Notes under the pieces: model-generated
Seen by the model: only the letters and a program-made list of their open reading frames with translations
What the model was told of the DNA's origin: nothing
The model's database searches: none
Program-made: the position numbers and the translations under genes
Shown here: piece after piece, positions 28,820 through 38,077 of the stretch
How the letters are laid out: every line of letters starts with the position of its first letter
Position numbering within the stretch: the stretch's first letter is position 1
From: Microbacteriaceae bacterium
Lineage (GTDB): Bacteria > Actinomycetota > Actinomycetes > Actinomycetales > Microbacteriaceae
Reading direction: 5' to 3'
NCBI GenBank assembly: GCA_022701925.1
Contig: JAKONM010000141.1
Span: 1 to 38,804, forward strand
Length of the DNA stretch: 38,804 nucleotides

Positions 28820-29277
28820 CACGGCGCCGCCCGGAACATCGACACGCGCTGCACCGCCGCGGCCGACACCGGTACCGTGCCGAGCGCGTCCAGCGCGACC
28901 GCGGGCGGCAGCAGCGGCAGGGCGGCGGCGACGCGCACCGCCACCCGCACGGTGCCGCGCGGCGTGAGGCACCGGCCGGGGTCCGGGCGGCAGTCGACCG
29001 AGACGGCCGCGGCGGAGGCGGGCACCCGCCAGTCGGCCAGCGCCACCCGCACCGCCGCGTCCGCCGCCGCCCGGCCCCGCCCCTCGTCCTCGGCCAGCAC
29101 GATGCTGCGGGCCGCCTGACGAGCCGCGCCCTCCGCGGCGAAGGCGGCGCCCTGCAGCACCGCGGCGGTCAGCACCAGGTAGAGCAGGGGCACCAGCAGC
29201 AGGACGCCCAGCACGAACACCTCGATCGCGATCGAGCCCTCCTCCCCCCGCTCACGCCGCGGGTTCGAGGGCGGCAT
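28819..29277 (-). CDS. TadE-family minor pilin-like protein 1
   Basis: RGEEGSIAIEVFVLGVLLLVPLLYLVLTAAVLQGAAFAAEGAARQAAR. Confidence 0.8.
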   Translation of the reverse strand: MPPSNPRRERGEEGSIAIEVFVLGVLLLVPLLYLVLTAAVLQGAAFAAEGAARQAARSIVLAEDEGRGRAAADAAVRVALADWRVPASAAAVSVDCRPDPGRCLTPRGTVRVAVRVAAALPLLPPAVALDALGTVPVSAAAVQRVSMFRAAP

Positions 29278-29635
29278 GCCCCGTCACCTCGATCCCGTCG
29301 GCCGGTCCGAGCAGCCCGATCACCGGCAGCGGAATGCGGACGGTCACCGCGACGGCCGGCTGGCTCGCGAACGTCGTGCGGGCCACGCGGATCGAACGCG
29401 CGTAGCCGGCGCCGAGGCTGTCGGTGAGGATCCGGCGCGCCCGCTCCGCGCCGTCCGCCTCGCTGTTGCCCTCCACGGCCGCCCACCTGGCGCCCTCGGC
29501 CGCGGCGTCCAGGGCCGTGTTGCGCACCAGCAGGATCGCGCCGACCTGCAGCACGCCCAGCACGAGCACCAGCAGCACGGTGGACGACAGCAGGAACTCG
29601 ACCGGCGCGGAGCCGCGCTCGGCCTCGGGGCTCAC
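29252..29635 (-). CDS. TadE-family minor pilin-like protein 2
   Basis: MSPEAERGSAPVEFLLSSTVLLVLVLGVLQVGAILLVRNTALDAAAEGARWAA. Confidence 0.88.
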   Translation of the reverse strand: MSPEAERGSAPVEFLLSSTVLLVLVLGVLQVGAILLVRNTALDAAAEGARWAAVEGNSEADGAERARRILTDSLGAGYARSIRVARTTFASQPAVAVTVRIPLPVIGLLGPADGIEVTGHAALEPAA

Positions 29636-29817
29636 AGCCCGGAGACGCTCTGGATCGCCTGGTTGAAGAGCCCGGTCAGCGCCGGGCCCGCCACGCCCCA
29701 GAGCAGCACGACGAGGCCCGCGGTCATCATGGTGACCAGCACCCAGCCGGGCACGTCGCCGCGTTCGGCGTCGTCCGCGAGACCGCTGCTGCGGACGGGG
29801 TGGAGCAGGCTCTTCAT
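29632..29817 (-). CDS. Flp/DUF4244-like small pilin candidate (61 aa)
   Basis: MKSLLHPVRSSGLADDAERGDVPGWVLVTMMTAGLVVLLWGVAGPALTGLFNQAIQSVSGL; AGGAGG Shine-Dalgarno upstream; located between tadC-like and tadE-like genes. Confidence 0.7.
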   Translation of the reverse strand: MKSLLHPVRSSGLADDAERGDVPGWVLVTMMTAGLVVLLWGVAGPALTGLFNQAIQSVSGL

Positions 29818-29937
29818 CGGTCGTCCTCCTGGCTTTCGCGGGTTCGTCGGCGCCAGTGTGCCGAGTTCCCCGGGCCCGGGTCGGTCGTTGTCCACAGCCG
29901 CCCCGGTCGCGCCCGCGGCGGGCTCCGGGCGGGGTTC

Positions 29938-30037
29938 GCGGATCCGCAGTTCCTCCCCGACACGCCGGGGACCGAGCTCGTGCGCGCGGCGTGTCGGGCC
30001 GGTTCTGCGGATCGGCGAGAGGTCTGCGGATCCGCGG
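29938..30037. repeat. Intergenic palindromic repeat, copy 1
   Basis: 12-bp perfect inverted repeat CCCGACACGCCG (29956-29967) / CGGCGTGTCGGG (29987-29998), flanked by three GCGGATC(C)-type motifs. Confidence 0.75.
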
Positions 30038-30043
30038 ACCCGG

Positions 30044-30976
30044 TCAGAGGCGGGTCTGCAGGACCAGGATCCCCGGCCCCACCGCGAACGCGACCGTCGT
30101 CGGCAGGATCAGGAAGACCAGCGGCACCAGCATCGCGATCTCCTTCTTGCCCGCGGCCTCCAGCAGGTCGCGGCGGGCGGCCTCCCGGGCGTCGGCGGCC
30201 TGCACCCGCAGCACGTCCGCCAGCGGGGAGCCGCGCTCGAGCGCGCCGACCACGTGCGTCAGGCATAGGGTGAGGCCGGGTATCCGCAGCTCGTCGGCGG
30301 CGCGGGTCAGGGCGGCCGCCAGCGGCACGCCCACCGAGGTCTCGTCCACGACGGCGCGCAGCAGCACCGCGAGCGCCCCGGAGCCCACCTGCGCGACGCG
30401 GCGCAGGGCGTCGCGCACGCCCTCGCCGGCGGAGAGGCTCAGCGCCAGGAACTCGAGCACCGTCGGCAGCTCGCTCTCGATGCGCCGGGCCCGCCGATCG
30501 CCCTCGGCGGCCAGCAGGCGGTCGCGCAGCAGCGGCCCCGCGATCGCGCCGACGACCGGGCCGGCCAGCGCGGCGCCGGGCGAGCCGTTCGCGGCGGCGA
30601 GCGCGCCGAGGACCGCGCCGGCGACGCCGCCGGCCGCGGCCCAGACGACCTGCCGCAGCCGGTAGGTCTCCAGGGTCCACGGCCGCCCGGATCGCGCGAG
30701 CAGCAGCGCGGTGCGGCCGCGCCCGCCCAGCAGCCCGCCGAACAGCCGCTGGAAGGCGTCGAGCACCGGGGAGGCGACGACCCCGAGCACGCGGCCGGGA
30801 TCGACGCCCGGCGGGTGCGCCAGACGCTGCGCCTCCGCGGACACGTCGGTGAGGAACGGGGCGATGCGGGCGGCCAGCCGCGGCCGCGCCAGGGCGGGCA
30901 GCCGGCTCGAGATGCTCCAGAGGCCCAGTCCGATGCCGAGGCCGCCGGCCAGCGCGAACCACTGCGCGGCGGTCAC
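30044..30976 (-). CDS. Type II/IV secretion system F-domain protein (TadC-like)
   Basis: LPTVLEFLALSLSAGEGVRDALRRVAQVGSGALAVLLRAVVDETSVGVPLAAALTRAADEL...; GTG start. Confidence 0.88.
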   Translation of the reverse strand: MTAAQWFALAGGLGIGLGLWSISSRLPALARPRLAARIAPFLTDVSAEAQRLAHPPGVDPGRVLGVVASPVLDAFQRLFGGLLGGRGRTALLLARSGRPWTLETYRLRQVVWAAAGGVAGAVLGALAAANGSPGAALAGPVVGAIAGPLLRDRLLAAEGDRRARRIESELPTVLEFLALSLSAGEGVRDALRRVAQVGSGALAVLLRAVVDETSVGVPLAAALTRAADELRIPGLTLCLTHVVGALERGSPLADVLRVQAADAREAARRDLLEAAGKKEIAMLVPLVFLILPTTVAFAVGPGILVLQTRL

Positions 30977-31836
30977 CGGAACCACCTGCGGTCCTCCGGC
31001 AGCCGGCCGATGGCGAGCATCACGCGGTAGGCGGCCGCGGTCACGACCGCGGCGCCGGCGATCAGCACCGTCCCGCCCGGGGTCGCGTAGGCGGCAGCGG
31101 CCTCCGGACGGGTCGCCAGCAGGCCGAGCACGATCCACGGTGCGGCGATCCCCAGCTTGCCGGCGTTCACCACCCAGCTCTGCCGGGCCTCCACCTCGCC
31201 CCGCAGCGCGAGGTCCTGCCGCAGGTGCGCCGCCAGGTCCCGCAGCACGGCGGGCAGCTCGGTGCCGCCGACCTCCCGGGCCATGCGCAGCACCTCCAGC
31301 AGGCGGTCCGCCACCGGATCGGCGAAGTGCGCCTTCGCCGCGTCGAGCGCCGGGCCGACCGTGCCGCTGCGCCGCCACTCCTGCTCGAACTGGATGAAAC
31401 CCGGCCGCAGCCGCTCCGGGCCGGTGCGGCCCAGCGCCGCGACCGCGTCGGGCAGCGGCATCCCGGCCCGCACCGCCGCCACCAGGTGGTCGACCGCCTC
31501 CGGCCACAGCGTCCGGGCGGCCCGGGTGCGCGACCGGGCGCGCAGCCCGGCGATCGTCCACGGCGCGGCGCCGGCCACCGCCGCGGCCACGATCGCGCCC
31601 GCGGTCAGCGCCGTGAGAGCCAGCACGAGCGCGCCCGCGGCAGCGGCCAGCACCAGCGAGACGGCGACGAACACCGCGGGCGAGACGGCCTCGAAGCCGG
31701 CGCGGACCAGGCGGTCGGTGATCGCCGCGGCGCTGCGGCCGGTCCGCGTTCGAGGGGCGGATCCGGCCGGCCACAGCAGCGGGGAGAGGATCAGCAGCAG
31801 TCCCGCGCCGGCCAGTGCGCCGAGCGCCGGGATCAC
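30973..31836 (-). CDS. Type II/IV secretion system F-domain protein (TadB-like)
   Basis: LWPEAVDHLVAAVRAGMPLPDAVAALGRTGPERLRPGFIQFEQEWRRSGTVGPALDAAK..., EVGGTELPAVLRDLAAHLRQDLALRGEVEARQSW; GTG start. Confidence 0.88.
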   Translation of the reverse strand: MIPALGALAGAGLLLILSPLLWPAGSAPRTRTGRSAAAITDRLVRAGFEAVSPAVFVAVSLVLAAAAGALVLALTALTAGAIVAAAVAGAAPWTIAGLRARSRTRAARTLWPEAVDHLVAAVRAGMPLPDAVAALGRTGPERLRPGFIQFEQEWRRSGTVGPALDAAKAHFADPVADRLLEVLRMAREVGGTELPAVLRDLAAHLRQDLALRGEVEARQSWVVNAGKLGIAAPWIVLGLLATRPEAAAAYATPGGTVLIAGAAVVTAAAYRVMLAIGRLPEDRRWFR

Positions 31837-33062
31837 GCCGCCGCTCGCAGCAGCGCGACCGGGTCCACGCCGGCGGCCTCGAACTTCGCGGTGCGGGCGG
31901 GCAGGCCGCCCGTGGCCCGCAGCACGCCGTCCTGCAGGGTGAACAGGCGGCTCGCCTCCACCGCGCCGCCCTCGGCCGCCGGGGCGCTCAGCGAGCCGGT
32001 CGGTGCGAGCACCTCGACCACGCGGCGGCGCCCGGAGCGCTGCAGCTCGCAGTGCACGACCAGCTCGACCGTGGCGGCGACGGTCGGCACGACGAAGCCG
32101 GCGTCGATGTTGCGCCCGGCCAGCAGGGGCAGCGTCGACAGCTTCACCAGCGCGTCGCGGGCGGAGTTCGCATGGATGCTGCAGGCGCCGGGGATGCCGC
32201 TGTTCAGCGCGATCAGCAGGTCGAGCGCCTCCGCCTCCCGCACCTCGCCGACCACGAGCCGGTCCGGCCGCATGCGCAGCGCCTCCTTGATCAGGCGGCG
32301 CAGCGTGATCTCGCCGGTGCCCTCGAGGCTCGCCTGCCGGCACTGCATCGCCACCCCGTCGCGCCCGGGCAGCTGCAGCTCGAACGTCTCCTCGACCGTC
32401 ACGACCCGGTCGCCGGGCCGGCCCGCGGCCAGCAGCGCGTTCAGCAGCGTGGTCTTGCCCGCCTGGGTCGCGCCGGACACGAGCACGTTGACGCCGGCGA
32501 GCATCGACGCGCGCAGGAAGTCGGCGGCCTGCCGAGGCATCGAGCCGTGCGCCACCAGGGCGTCCAGCGTCATCGCGCTGCGGGAGAACTTGCGGATGTT
32601 CACCGCCCAGTGCCGCCGGGTGACGTCGGGGATCACGACGTGCAGCCGGGAGCCGTCTGGCAGCGAGGCGTCGACGAAGGGGCTCGAGAGGTCGAGCCGG
32701 CGGCCGCTGGGCGCCAGCATCCGCTCGACCAGGTCCCGCACCTCCTGCTCGCCGAGCACGATCGGCGTCAGCTCGGAGACGCCGCCCCGGGCCGCGAAGA
32801 CCCGCGTCGGCGCGTTGATCCAGATCTCCTCGACCGACGGGTCGTCGAGCAGCGGCTGCAGCGGCCCCAGCCCGGTCAGGTCCGCGACGATCCGATGCTC
32901 GGCCAGCCGCTCGTCGCCGATCAGCGGCACGTCGGCGGCGAAGGAGCGCTCCGCGTACCGCTGCAGCTCCTCCCGCACGGCGCCGCGCGGCGAGTCCCCC
33001 AGGGCGCCCCGACGCGCCCGCGACCGCACGGAGTCGGCGATCAGCTGCACGGGATCGGTCAC
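31833..33062 (-). CDS. tadA: TadA/CpaF-type secretion ATPase
   Basis: VSGATQAGKTTLLNALLA (Walker A), VVTVEETFELQLPGRD, LRMRPDRLVVGEVREAEALDLL, IHANSARDAL; GTG start. Confidence 0.95.
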   Translation of the reverse strand: MTDPVQLIADSVRSRARRGALGDSPRGAVREELQRYAERSFAADVPLIGDERLAEHRIVADLTGLGPLQPLLDDPSVEEIWINAPTRVFAARGGVSELTPIVLGEQEVRDLVERMLAPSGRRLDLSSPFVDASLPDGSRLHVVIPDVTRRHWAVNIRKFSRSAMTLDALVAHGSMPRQAADFLRASMLAGVNVLVSGATQAGKTTLLNALLAAGRPGDRVVTVEETFELQLPGRDGVAMQCRQASLEGTGEITLRRLIKEALRMRPDRLVVGEVREAEALDLLIALNSGIPGACSIHANSARDALVKLSTLPLLAGRNIDAGFVVPTVAATVELVVHCELQRSGRRRVVEVLAPTGSLSAPAAEGGAVEASRLFTLQDGVLRATGGLPARTAKFEAAGVDPVALLRAAA

Positions 33063-33186
33063 GGCGAGCAGTGTGGCGACCGCGCGGGCGCCGTGCGGCC
33101 GGTTGTCCACAGGCCCGACCACGCCGTCGCGGCGGGCTGCGCCTCCCGGCCGCGACCCCCGGGCTGGGTACACTGACCCCGCTTCG

Positions 33187-33266
33187 GCGGGAGTGGTGGA
33201 ACTGGCAGACACGCAGGATTTAGGTTCCTGTGCTTCGGCGTGAGGGTTCGAGTCCCTTCTCCCGCA
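33187..33266 (+). tRNA. tRNA-Leu (anticodon UAG); 3' CCA not encoded
   Basis: Acceptor stem GCGGGAG/CTCCCGC, anticodon stem-loop CAGGA-TTTAGGT-TCCTG, T arm GGGTTCGAGTCCC. Confidence 0.95.
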
Positions 33267-33327
33267 CCGCGGAGCGACCGCGGGCCCGCGACGGCCGCCG
33301 CGGGGGCACGGAGAACCAGGAGCTTCC

Positions 33328-34023
33328 ATGCAGGGCATGACCACCGTGCACGCGCTGATCCCGTTCCTGGACCCGGAGAACCTGATCCGCGCCTTCGGCC
33401 CCTACGGGCTGATCGGCATCTGCGTGATCATCTTCGCCGAGACCGGGCTCTTGATCGGGTTCGTCTTCCCCGGCGACACCCTGCTGATCATCACCGGGCT
33501 GCTGACCCACCTGGACCGGCCCGTGAACCTGGGGGTCAGCATCTGGATCGCCGCACCGGCGATCGCCGTGGCCGCCTGGCTCGGCGGCGAGTTCGGCTAC
33601 TACATCGGCAAGAAGACCGGCCCGCGCATGTTCGAGCGGCGGGAGTCGGGGCTCTTCAGCAAGAAGCAGGTCGACCAGACCTACAAGTTCTTCGACAAGT
33701 ACGGCGCCGTCGCCGTGATCCTGGCCCGGTTCGTGCCGGTCGTGCGCACCATCGCGCCGATCGCCGCGGGCGTCGGCAAGATGGACTACAAGAAGTACAG
33801 CCTCTACAACGCGATCGGCGCCGTCACCTGGGGCTTCGGCGTCACGTTCCTCGGCTTCCTGATCGGCTACAACGAGGTCGTCGCCGACTTCGTCTCGTCC
33901 TACATCGACGTGATCCTGCTGGCGGCGGTCGTGCTGTCCCTCGGCCCGACGCTCTACCACGTGTGGAAGAACCACCGCGAGGCCAAGCGCGCCGCGGCGG
34001 ACCCGGCCGTCTCGACCGACTGA
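33328..34023 (+). CDS. DedA-family (SNARE-associated / VTT domain) membrane protein
   Basis: FAETGLLIGFVFPGDTLLIITGLL, FFDKYGAVAVILARFVPVVRTIAPIAAGVGKMDYKKYSLYNAIGAVTWG. Confidence 0.95.
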   Translation: MQGMTTVHALIPFLDPENLIRAFGPYGLIGICVIIFAETGLLIGFVFPGDTLLIITGLLTHLDRPVNLGVSIWIAAPAIAVAAWLGGEFGYYIGKKTGPRMFERRESGLFSKKQVDQTYKFFDKYGAVAVILARFVPVVRTIAPIAAGVGKMDYKKYSLYNAIGAVTWGFGVTFLGFLIGYNEVVADFVSSYIDVILLAAVVLSLGPTLYHVWKNHREAKRAAADPAVSTD

Positions 34024-34044
34024 CCGGATCCGCCTCCGGCGGCG

Positions 34045-34647
34045 TCAGCGGCCCGAGGGCTCCTCGCCGCGGATCGCCGCGGCGAGCCGCGTGAAGGCGG
34101 TGCCGCGGTGGCTCACCGCGTTCTTCTCCTCGGCCGTGAGCTCGGCGGCGGTGCGCCCGTCCGCGCCGTCGGGCACGAACAGCGGGTCGTAGCCGAAGCC
34201 GCCCTCGCCGCGGACGCCGGCCGTCACCGCGCCGGGCCACTCCTCCTGCGTCTGCAGCTCCCCGTCGTCCGTCACGTAGACGGCCGCGCAGACGAAGGCG
34301 GCGGAGCGGTCGTCGGCGCCGCCGAGGCGCTGCAGCAGCAGGTCTCGGTTGTCCGCGTCACGCCCGGTGCCGGCGTAGCGCGCGGAGTGGATGCCCGGCT
34401 CGCCGCCGAGCGCCGTCACCGCGATGCCCGAGTCGTCCGCGATGGCCGGCAGGCCGGTGTGGGCGTGCGCCGCCCGGGCCTTGATCAGGGCGTTGGCGAG
34501 GAAGGTGTCGCCGTCCTCCACCGGGGAGGGACCGTCGTAGCGCACCAGCTCGACGCCGGGCAGCAGCGGGCCGAGGATCGCCGTCAGCTCCGCGACCTTG
34601 TGCGCGTTGCCGGTGCCCAGCACGATGCGGGGAGGCAGGCCGGTCAC
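34045..34647 (-). CDS. rdgB: RdgB/HAM1-family non-canonical purine NTP pyrophosphatase
   Basis: [79 protein letters not shown] start. Confidence 0.96.
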   Translation of the reverse strand: MTGLPPRIVLGTGNAHKVAELTAILGPLLPGVELVRYDGPSPVEDGDTFLANALIKARAAHAHTGLPAIADDSGIAVTALGGEPGIHSARYAGTGRDADNRDLLLQRLGGADDRSAAFVCAAVYVTDDGELQTQEEWPGAVTAGVRGEGGFGYDPLFVPDGADGRTAAELTAEEKNAVSHRGTAFTRLAAAIRGEEPSGR

Positions 34648-35390
34648 GCGCCCGCCTCCTGCTGCCGGCCGAGCGCCGCGGCCTGCAGCTCGGTCAGGCG
34701 GGCCGTGCCGCCCAGCGCCAGGTCGAGCAGGCGGTCCAGCTCGCGGCGGTCGAAGGGCGCGCCCTCCGCGGTGCCCTGCACCTCCACGAACAGGCCGCGC
34801 CCGGTGGCGACGACGTTCATGTCGGTCTCCGCGCGCACGTCCTCGGTGTAGGCCAGGTCGAGCAGGGGCTCGCCGTCGACGATGCCGACGGACACGGCGG
34901 CGACCGAGTCGATCAGCGGCACCGCCTTCTGCCCCACGAAGCGCTTGCCGCGGGCCCACTCGACGGCGTCCGCCAGGGCGACGTAGGCGCCGGTGATCGC
35001 CGCGGTTCGGGTGCCGCCGTCGGCCTGCAGCACGTCGCAGTCGAGCACGACGGTGTTCTCGCCGAGCGCCTTCGTGTCGACCACCGCGCGCAGCGACCGG
35101 CCGATCAGGCGGGAGATCTCGTGCGTCCTGCCGCCGATCCTCCCCTTCACGCTCTCGCGGTCGCTGCGGTCGTTCGTGGCGCGCGGCAGCATCGCGTACT
35201 CCGCGGTCACCCAGCCGCGGCCCTTGCCCTGCAGCCACCGCGGCACGCCGTTCGTGAAGCTGGCGGTGCAGAGCACGCGGGTGTCGCCGAAGGAGATCAG
35301 CGCGCTGCCCTCCGCCTGGCGGCTCCAGCCGCGCTCGATGGTCACGGGACGCAGGTCCTCGGGGCTGCGCCCGTCGCGTCGCTCGGTCAT
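34644..35390 (-). CDS. rph: Ribonuclease PH
   Basis: [83 protein letters not shown]. Confidence 0.97.
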   Translation of the reverse strand: MTERRDGRSPEDLRPVTIERGWSRQAEGSALISFGDTRVLCTASFTNGVPRWLQGKGRGWVTAEYAMLPRATNDRSDRESVKGRIGGRTHEISRLIGRSLRAVVDTKALGENTVVLDCDVLQADGGTRTAAITGAYVALADAVEWARGKRFVGQKAVPLIDSVAAVSVGIVDGEPLLDLAYTEDVRAETDMNVVATGRGLFVEVQGTAEGAPFDRRELDRLLDLALGGTARLTELQAAALGRQQEAGA

Positions 35391-36238
35391 GACGTCTCCT
35401 CTCGGGGCGGGGCGGGAAGGGTGATCGACCCGGTGCGCACCAGGTCGACGGCCGCGACCTCCGGCCCCAGGAATCGGCGGGCCAGGCGCAGGAACGACTG
35501 CTCGCTGCTGCCGGTGGCCTCGAAGCGGTGGTGCGGCGGGTGCGTCGCGGTGCGGAACAGGTCGTGCTGCTTCAGCGCCCGGTACACGTCGACCGCGGTC
35601 TCCTCCGCCGAGGACACCAGCGCGACCTCCGGGCCCATCACGACCTGGATCGCAGCCGACAGCAGCGGGTAGTGGGTGCAGCCGAGCAGCACGGTGTCGA
35701 CCTGCGCGGCCTTCAACGGCGCCAGGTACTCCTCCGCGGCCTCGAACAGCTCGGGCCCCGCGGTGACGCCCGCCTCGACGAACTCGACGAAGCGGGGGCA
35801 GGCGGCCTGCACGACGTGCACGTCCGGATCCGCGACGAAGGCGTCGGGGTAGGCGTTCGACCGCACGGTGCCCTCGGTGCCGATGACGCCGATGCGCTTG
35901 GTGCGGGTGCGGCGGGCGGCCGCGCGCACCGCGGGCAGCACGACCTCGACCACGGGGATGCCGGCGCCGTGGGTGAATCGCTCGCGGGCGTCGCGGAACA
36001 TCGCCGCCGAGGCGGTGTTGCAGGCGATGACCAGCAGCTTCACGCCCTGGGCGACCAGGTCGTCCATCACCGCGAGCGCGTAGGCGCGCACCTCGGCCAG
36101 GGGCTTCGGGCCGTACGGCGAGTGGGCGGTGTCGCCGACGTAGAGCACGGCCTCGTTCGGCAGCTGGTCGAGGATCGCCCGCGCCACGGTGAGCCCGCCG
36201 ACCCCCGAGTCGAAGACCCCGATCGGCGCGTCCGTCAC
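35387..36238 (-). CDS. murI: Glutamate racemase
   Basis: [54 protein letters not shown] start. Confidence 0.97.
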   Translation of the reverse strand: MTDAPIGVFDSGVGGLTVARAILDQLPNEAVLYVGDTAHSPYGPKPLAEVRAYALAVMDDLVAQGVKLLVIACNTASAAMFRDARERFTHGAGIPVVEVVLPAVRAAARRTRTKRIGVIGTEGTVRSNAYPDAFVADPDVHVVQAACPRFVEFVEAGVTAGPELFEAAEEYLAPLKAAQVDTVLLGCTHYPLLSAAIQVVMGPEVALVSSAEETAVDVYRALKQHDLFRTATHPPHHRFEATGSSEQSFLRLARRFLGPEVAAVDLVRTGSITLPAPPREETS

Positions 36239-36246
36239 GGCGGTCG

Positions 36247-36252
36247 AGCCTA
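36247..36252 (-). promoter_or_regulatory. -10 element for leaderless murI
   Basis: Minus strand TAGGCT followed by 8 nt, then GTG (36238). Confidence 0.45.
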
Positions 36253-36288
36253 GGGGCCGCCGATCCGCGGCGTCCGAGCGCGCTGGAG

Positions 36289-36315
36289 GCCCTCCCGCAG
36301 CGGTCGCGGGAGGGC
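36289..36315. terminator. 10-bp stem hairpin
   Basis: GCCCTCCCGC-AGCGGTC-GCGGGAGGGC, downstream of the small membrane ORF on the minus strand. Confidence 0.6.
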
Positions 36316-36323
36316 GGCGGGGC

Positions 36324-36476
36324 TCAGTCGGCGTCGCGGCGGCGGACGGAGAGCACCAGCGCGGCGGCGAACGACATGAGCACGACGCCGACGACGCCCG
36401 CCGGCAGGTAGTCGATCGACGGGAACGGGGCGGAGATCTGGGTCGCGAAGAGGACGACGTCCTGGGTGGGGACCAT
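36324..36476 (-). CDS. Small hypothetical single-TM protein (50 aa)
   Basis: [52 protein letters not shown] followed by positive C-terminus; start codon uncertain. Confidence 0.55.
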   Translation of the reverse strand: MVPTQDVVLFATQISAPFPSIDYLPAGVVGVVLMSFAAALVLSVRRRDAD

Positions 36477-36636
36477 CGGGAGGGCCTTCCGGGGGGAGAG
36501 GAGCGCTGCGGCCGGGTGCGCCGCGACGAGGCCCGGCGGGGTGTCCAGGGCCGCCTCCACGCTACGGAGCCGGGCCGCCCGGCCGCGCGCCCCCCTTCAC
36601 GGCACACCGGCGGCGGGGCGGCGGAGCCCGACTCCC

Positions 36637-36642
36637 TAGGCT
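36637..36642 (+). promoter_or_regulatory. -10 element for a leaderless nicotinate phosphoribosyltransferase gene
   Basis: TAGGCT followed by 7 nt, then GTG (36650). Confidence 0.45.
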
Positions 36643-36649
36643 CGCGGGC

Positions 36650-37945
36650 GTGACGAGCACCGCACTGCTGACGGACCGCTACGAGCTCACGATGGTCGAC
36701 GCCGCCCTGCGCGACGGCACGGCCGAGCGGCACAGCGTGTTCGAGGTCTTCGCGCGCCGGCTGCCGGGCGGCCGCCGCTACGGGGTCGTCGCCGGCACCG
36801 GGCGCCTGCTCGACGCGATCGACCGCTTCCGCTTCGGCGACGCCGAGCTGGCGTGGCTGGAGTCCGAGGGCGTCGTGGGCCCCGCGACGCTGGCGTGGCT
36901 GGCCGACTACCGCTTCCGCGGCGACGTCGCCGGGTACCGCGAGGGCGAGCTGTACTTCCCCTCCTCCCCCGTGCTGACCGTGGAGGGCGGCTTCGCGGAG
37001 GCCGTGCTGCTGGAGACGCTGATCCTCAGCGTGCTCAACGCGGACAGCGCGGTGGCGACCGCGGCGGCCCGCATGGTGTCGGCCGCGGGCGCCCGACCTC
37101 TGGCGGAGATGGGCGGGCGCCGCACCCACGAGCGCGCCGCGGTCAGTGCCGCGCGGGCGGCGTGGATCGCCGGCTTCCAGGCGACGTCGAACTTGGAGGC
37201 GGGACGGCGCTGGGGCGTGCCGACGATGGGCACGGCCGCGCACTCGTTCACGCTGCTGCACGACTCGGAGGAGCAGGCGTTCCGGTCGCAGATCGACACC
37301 CTGGGCGCCGGCACCACCCTGCTGGTCGACACGTACGACGTGCGTGAGGCGGTGGAGACCGCGGTTCGGCTGGCCGGCCCCGCACTGGGCGCGGTGCGCA
37401 TCGACTCCGGCGATCTGCAGACCGTGGTCCAGGAGGTCCGGTCGCAGCTGGACGCCCTGGGCGCGACGGGAGCGAGGATCACCGTGACGAACGACCTGGA
37501 CGAGTACGCGATCGCGGGCCTCGCCGCCTCCCCCGTCGACTCCTACGGGGCGGGCACCCGGCTGGTCGGCGGCTCCGGCCACCCGACCGCTGGCTTCGTG
37601 TACAAGCTGGTCGAGCGGGCCGACGACGACGGCACCATGCGGGCGGTGGCGAAGAAGTCGGTGCAGAAGGCCGGCAGCGGCGGACGCAAGTGGGCCTTCC
37701 GGCTGCTGGAGGGCGGCGTCGCGACCGCGGAGCGGGTGGTCGTGTCCGACGCCGAGCCGCGCGTCGCCGGATCGCGGCAGCTGACCGTGCCGCTGATGAC
37801 CGGGGGTCTGGCCGACCACGCCTTCGTCGGCGTCGCCGGGGTGCGCGCCGCCCGTGAGCACCACGCCGCAGCCGTGCGGGAGCTGCCCGCGGAGGCGATG
37901 CGGCTGTCGCCGGGCGACCCGGCGATCCCGACCGACCTCGGCTGA
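36650..37945 (+). CDS. pncB: Nicotinate phosphoribosyltransferase
   Basis: [94 protein letters not shown]. Confidence 0.93.
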   Translation: MTSTALLTDRYELTMVDAALRDGTAERHSVFEVFARRLPGGRRYGVVAGTGRLLDAIDRFRFGDAELAWLESEGVVGPATLAWLADYRFRGDVAGYREGELYFPSSPVLTVEGGFAEAVLLETLILSVLNADSAVATAAARMVSAAGARPLAEMGGRRTHERAAVSAARAAWIAGFQATSNLEAGRRWGVPTMGTAAHSFTLLHDSEEQAFRSQIDTLGAGTTLLVDTYDVREAVETAVRLAGPALGAVRIDSGDLQTVVQEVRSQLDALGATGARITVTNDLDEYAIAGLAASPVDSYGAGTRLVGGSGHPTAGFVYKLVERADDDGTMRAVAKKSVQKAGSGGRKWAFRLLEGGVATAERVVVSDAEPRVAGSRQLTVPLMTGGLADHAFVGVAGVRAAREHHAAAVRELPAEAMRLSPGDPAIPTDLG

Positions 37946-37956
37946 CGGGGGCGGGC

Positions 37957-38066
37957 CTCTGCAGATCCGGACTTCCGACCCGACACGCCGCCTCCGCGGC
38001 GCGCGGGGCGGCGTTTTGCGCGAGGACACCGGATCCGCGGAAGCAGTCCGGATCCCCGGAGGATCG
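37957..38066. repeat. Intergenic palindromic repeat, copy 2 (diverged)
   Basis: 37964-37990 GATCCGGACTTCCGACCCGACACGCCG matches copy 1 (29941-29967 GATCCGCAGTTCCTCCCCGACACGCCG) at 23/27 positions; followed by GGATCCGCGG motifs. Confidence 0.65.
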
Positions 38067-38077
38067 GGAGGGGCCGG

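Noticed and set aside
32440-32500. TadA Walker A motif GATQAGKT looked unusual compared with GGTGSGKT
   Set aside because: Variation of this kind is seen in CpaF/TadA ATPases; other motifs are intact, so not evidence of novelty.
33063-33266. tRNA-Leu next to the tad cluster as a possible integration site of a genomic island
   Set aside because: No integrase, no attachment-site duplication of the tRNA 3' end and no compositional change visible within the window.
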